DNA of 64,000 bases, from NCBI GenBank assembly GCA_903813345.2, contig CAIIXF020000001.1, positions 60,529,885 to 60,593,884 of the forward strand, given 5' to 3'. The notes beneath the pieces are model-generated. The model had not been told where the DNA came from. It made no database searches and was given only the letters and a program-made list of their open reading frames with translations. This DNA comes from Owenia fusiformis. Lineage: Eukaryota > Annelida > Polychaeta > Sabellida > Oweniidae. The position numbers were made by a program, and so were the translations under genes. Within the stretch, counting starts at the first letter, position 1. Each line of letters begins with the position of its first letter. Of the stretch, positions 63,885-64,000 are shown piece by piece.

Positions 63885-64000
63885 TTATGACGCTATAGAC
63901 CCAAGCCAAACTAAGGAATACATGCAACATAGTAACTCCTTTTTCTTATTTTTATAAATATTCTTTCACATAGTTTGCCCACACAAGATTCTGACAGAAA

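Overview
This is an intron-rich, AT-rich animal nuclear DNA window with no bacterial-style gene packing. It holds long introns with GT-AG splice sites, many short non-autonomous DNA transposons (MITEs), minisatellites and a tRNA-derived SINE-like head. The organism looks like an invertebrate metazoan. A lophotrochozoan or invertebrate deuterostome would fit, but the sequence alone does not settle it.

One gene can be read confidently. It lies on the minus strand from about 38.8 kb (start codon) to 2.6 kb (stop codon) and encodes an AGAP-family (centaurin-gamma) Arf GTPase-activating protein. I placed 19 shared coding exons by frame continuity, splice sites and family recognition. From the N terminus they encode: a basic N-terminal exon, a Ras-like GTPase-like domain (33.3-24.3 kb), a Ser/Thr/Pro-rich linker, a charged and glutamine-rich exon (22.3-22.0 kb), the first half of a split PH domain (9.9-9.0 kb), a PH insert (8.1-5.6 kb), the second PH half and the C4 zinc-finger ArfGAP domain (5.3-3.6 kb), and C-terminal ankyrin repeats (3.3-2.6 kb). 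With one linker cassette the spliced frame closes at 941 residues. A likely 3'UTR runs to two AATAAA signals near 370-394.

The most unusual feature lies between 21.4 and 12.0 kb. Five, possibly six, small exons sit in series. All are phase 0 at both ends, most have GTAAGT donors, and five share a [ST]P-x-x-TP-x-x-x-R-[KR] motif followed by basic residues. Only the 12.0-kb copy looks like the canonical AGAP linker segment. The rest look like duplicated, diverged alternative cassettes that could vary a Pro-directed-phosphorylation plus basic segment just before the PH domain. Possible alternative first exons occur at 51.1 kb (TATA box, phase-compatible with the GTPase exons), 22.5 kb (two CCAAT boxes, start codon as the last exon codon, giving a GTPase-less protein) and 18.2 kb (a myristoylation-like N terminus).

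Upstream of 38.8 kb I see no second gene I can support. That region holds repeats, several MITEs and foldback sequences, and at 62.9-63.9 kb a 965-bp element with terminal inverted repeats filled with TTCGTAA-type motifs.
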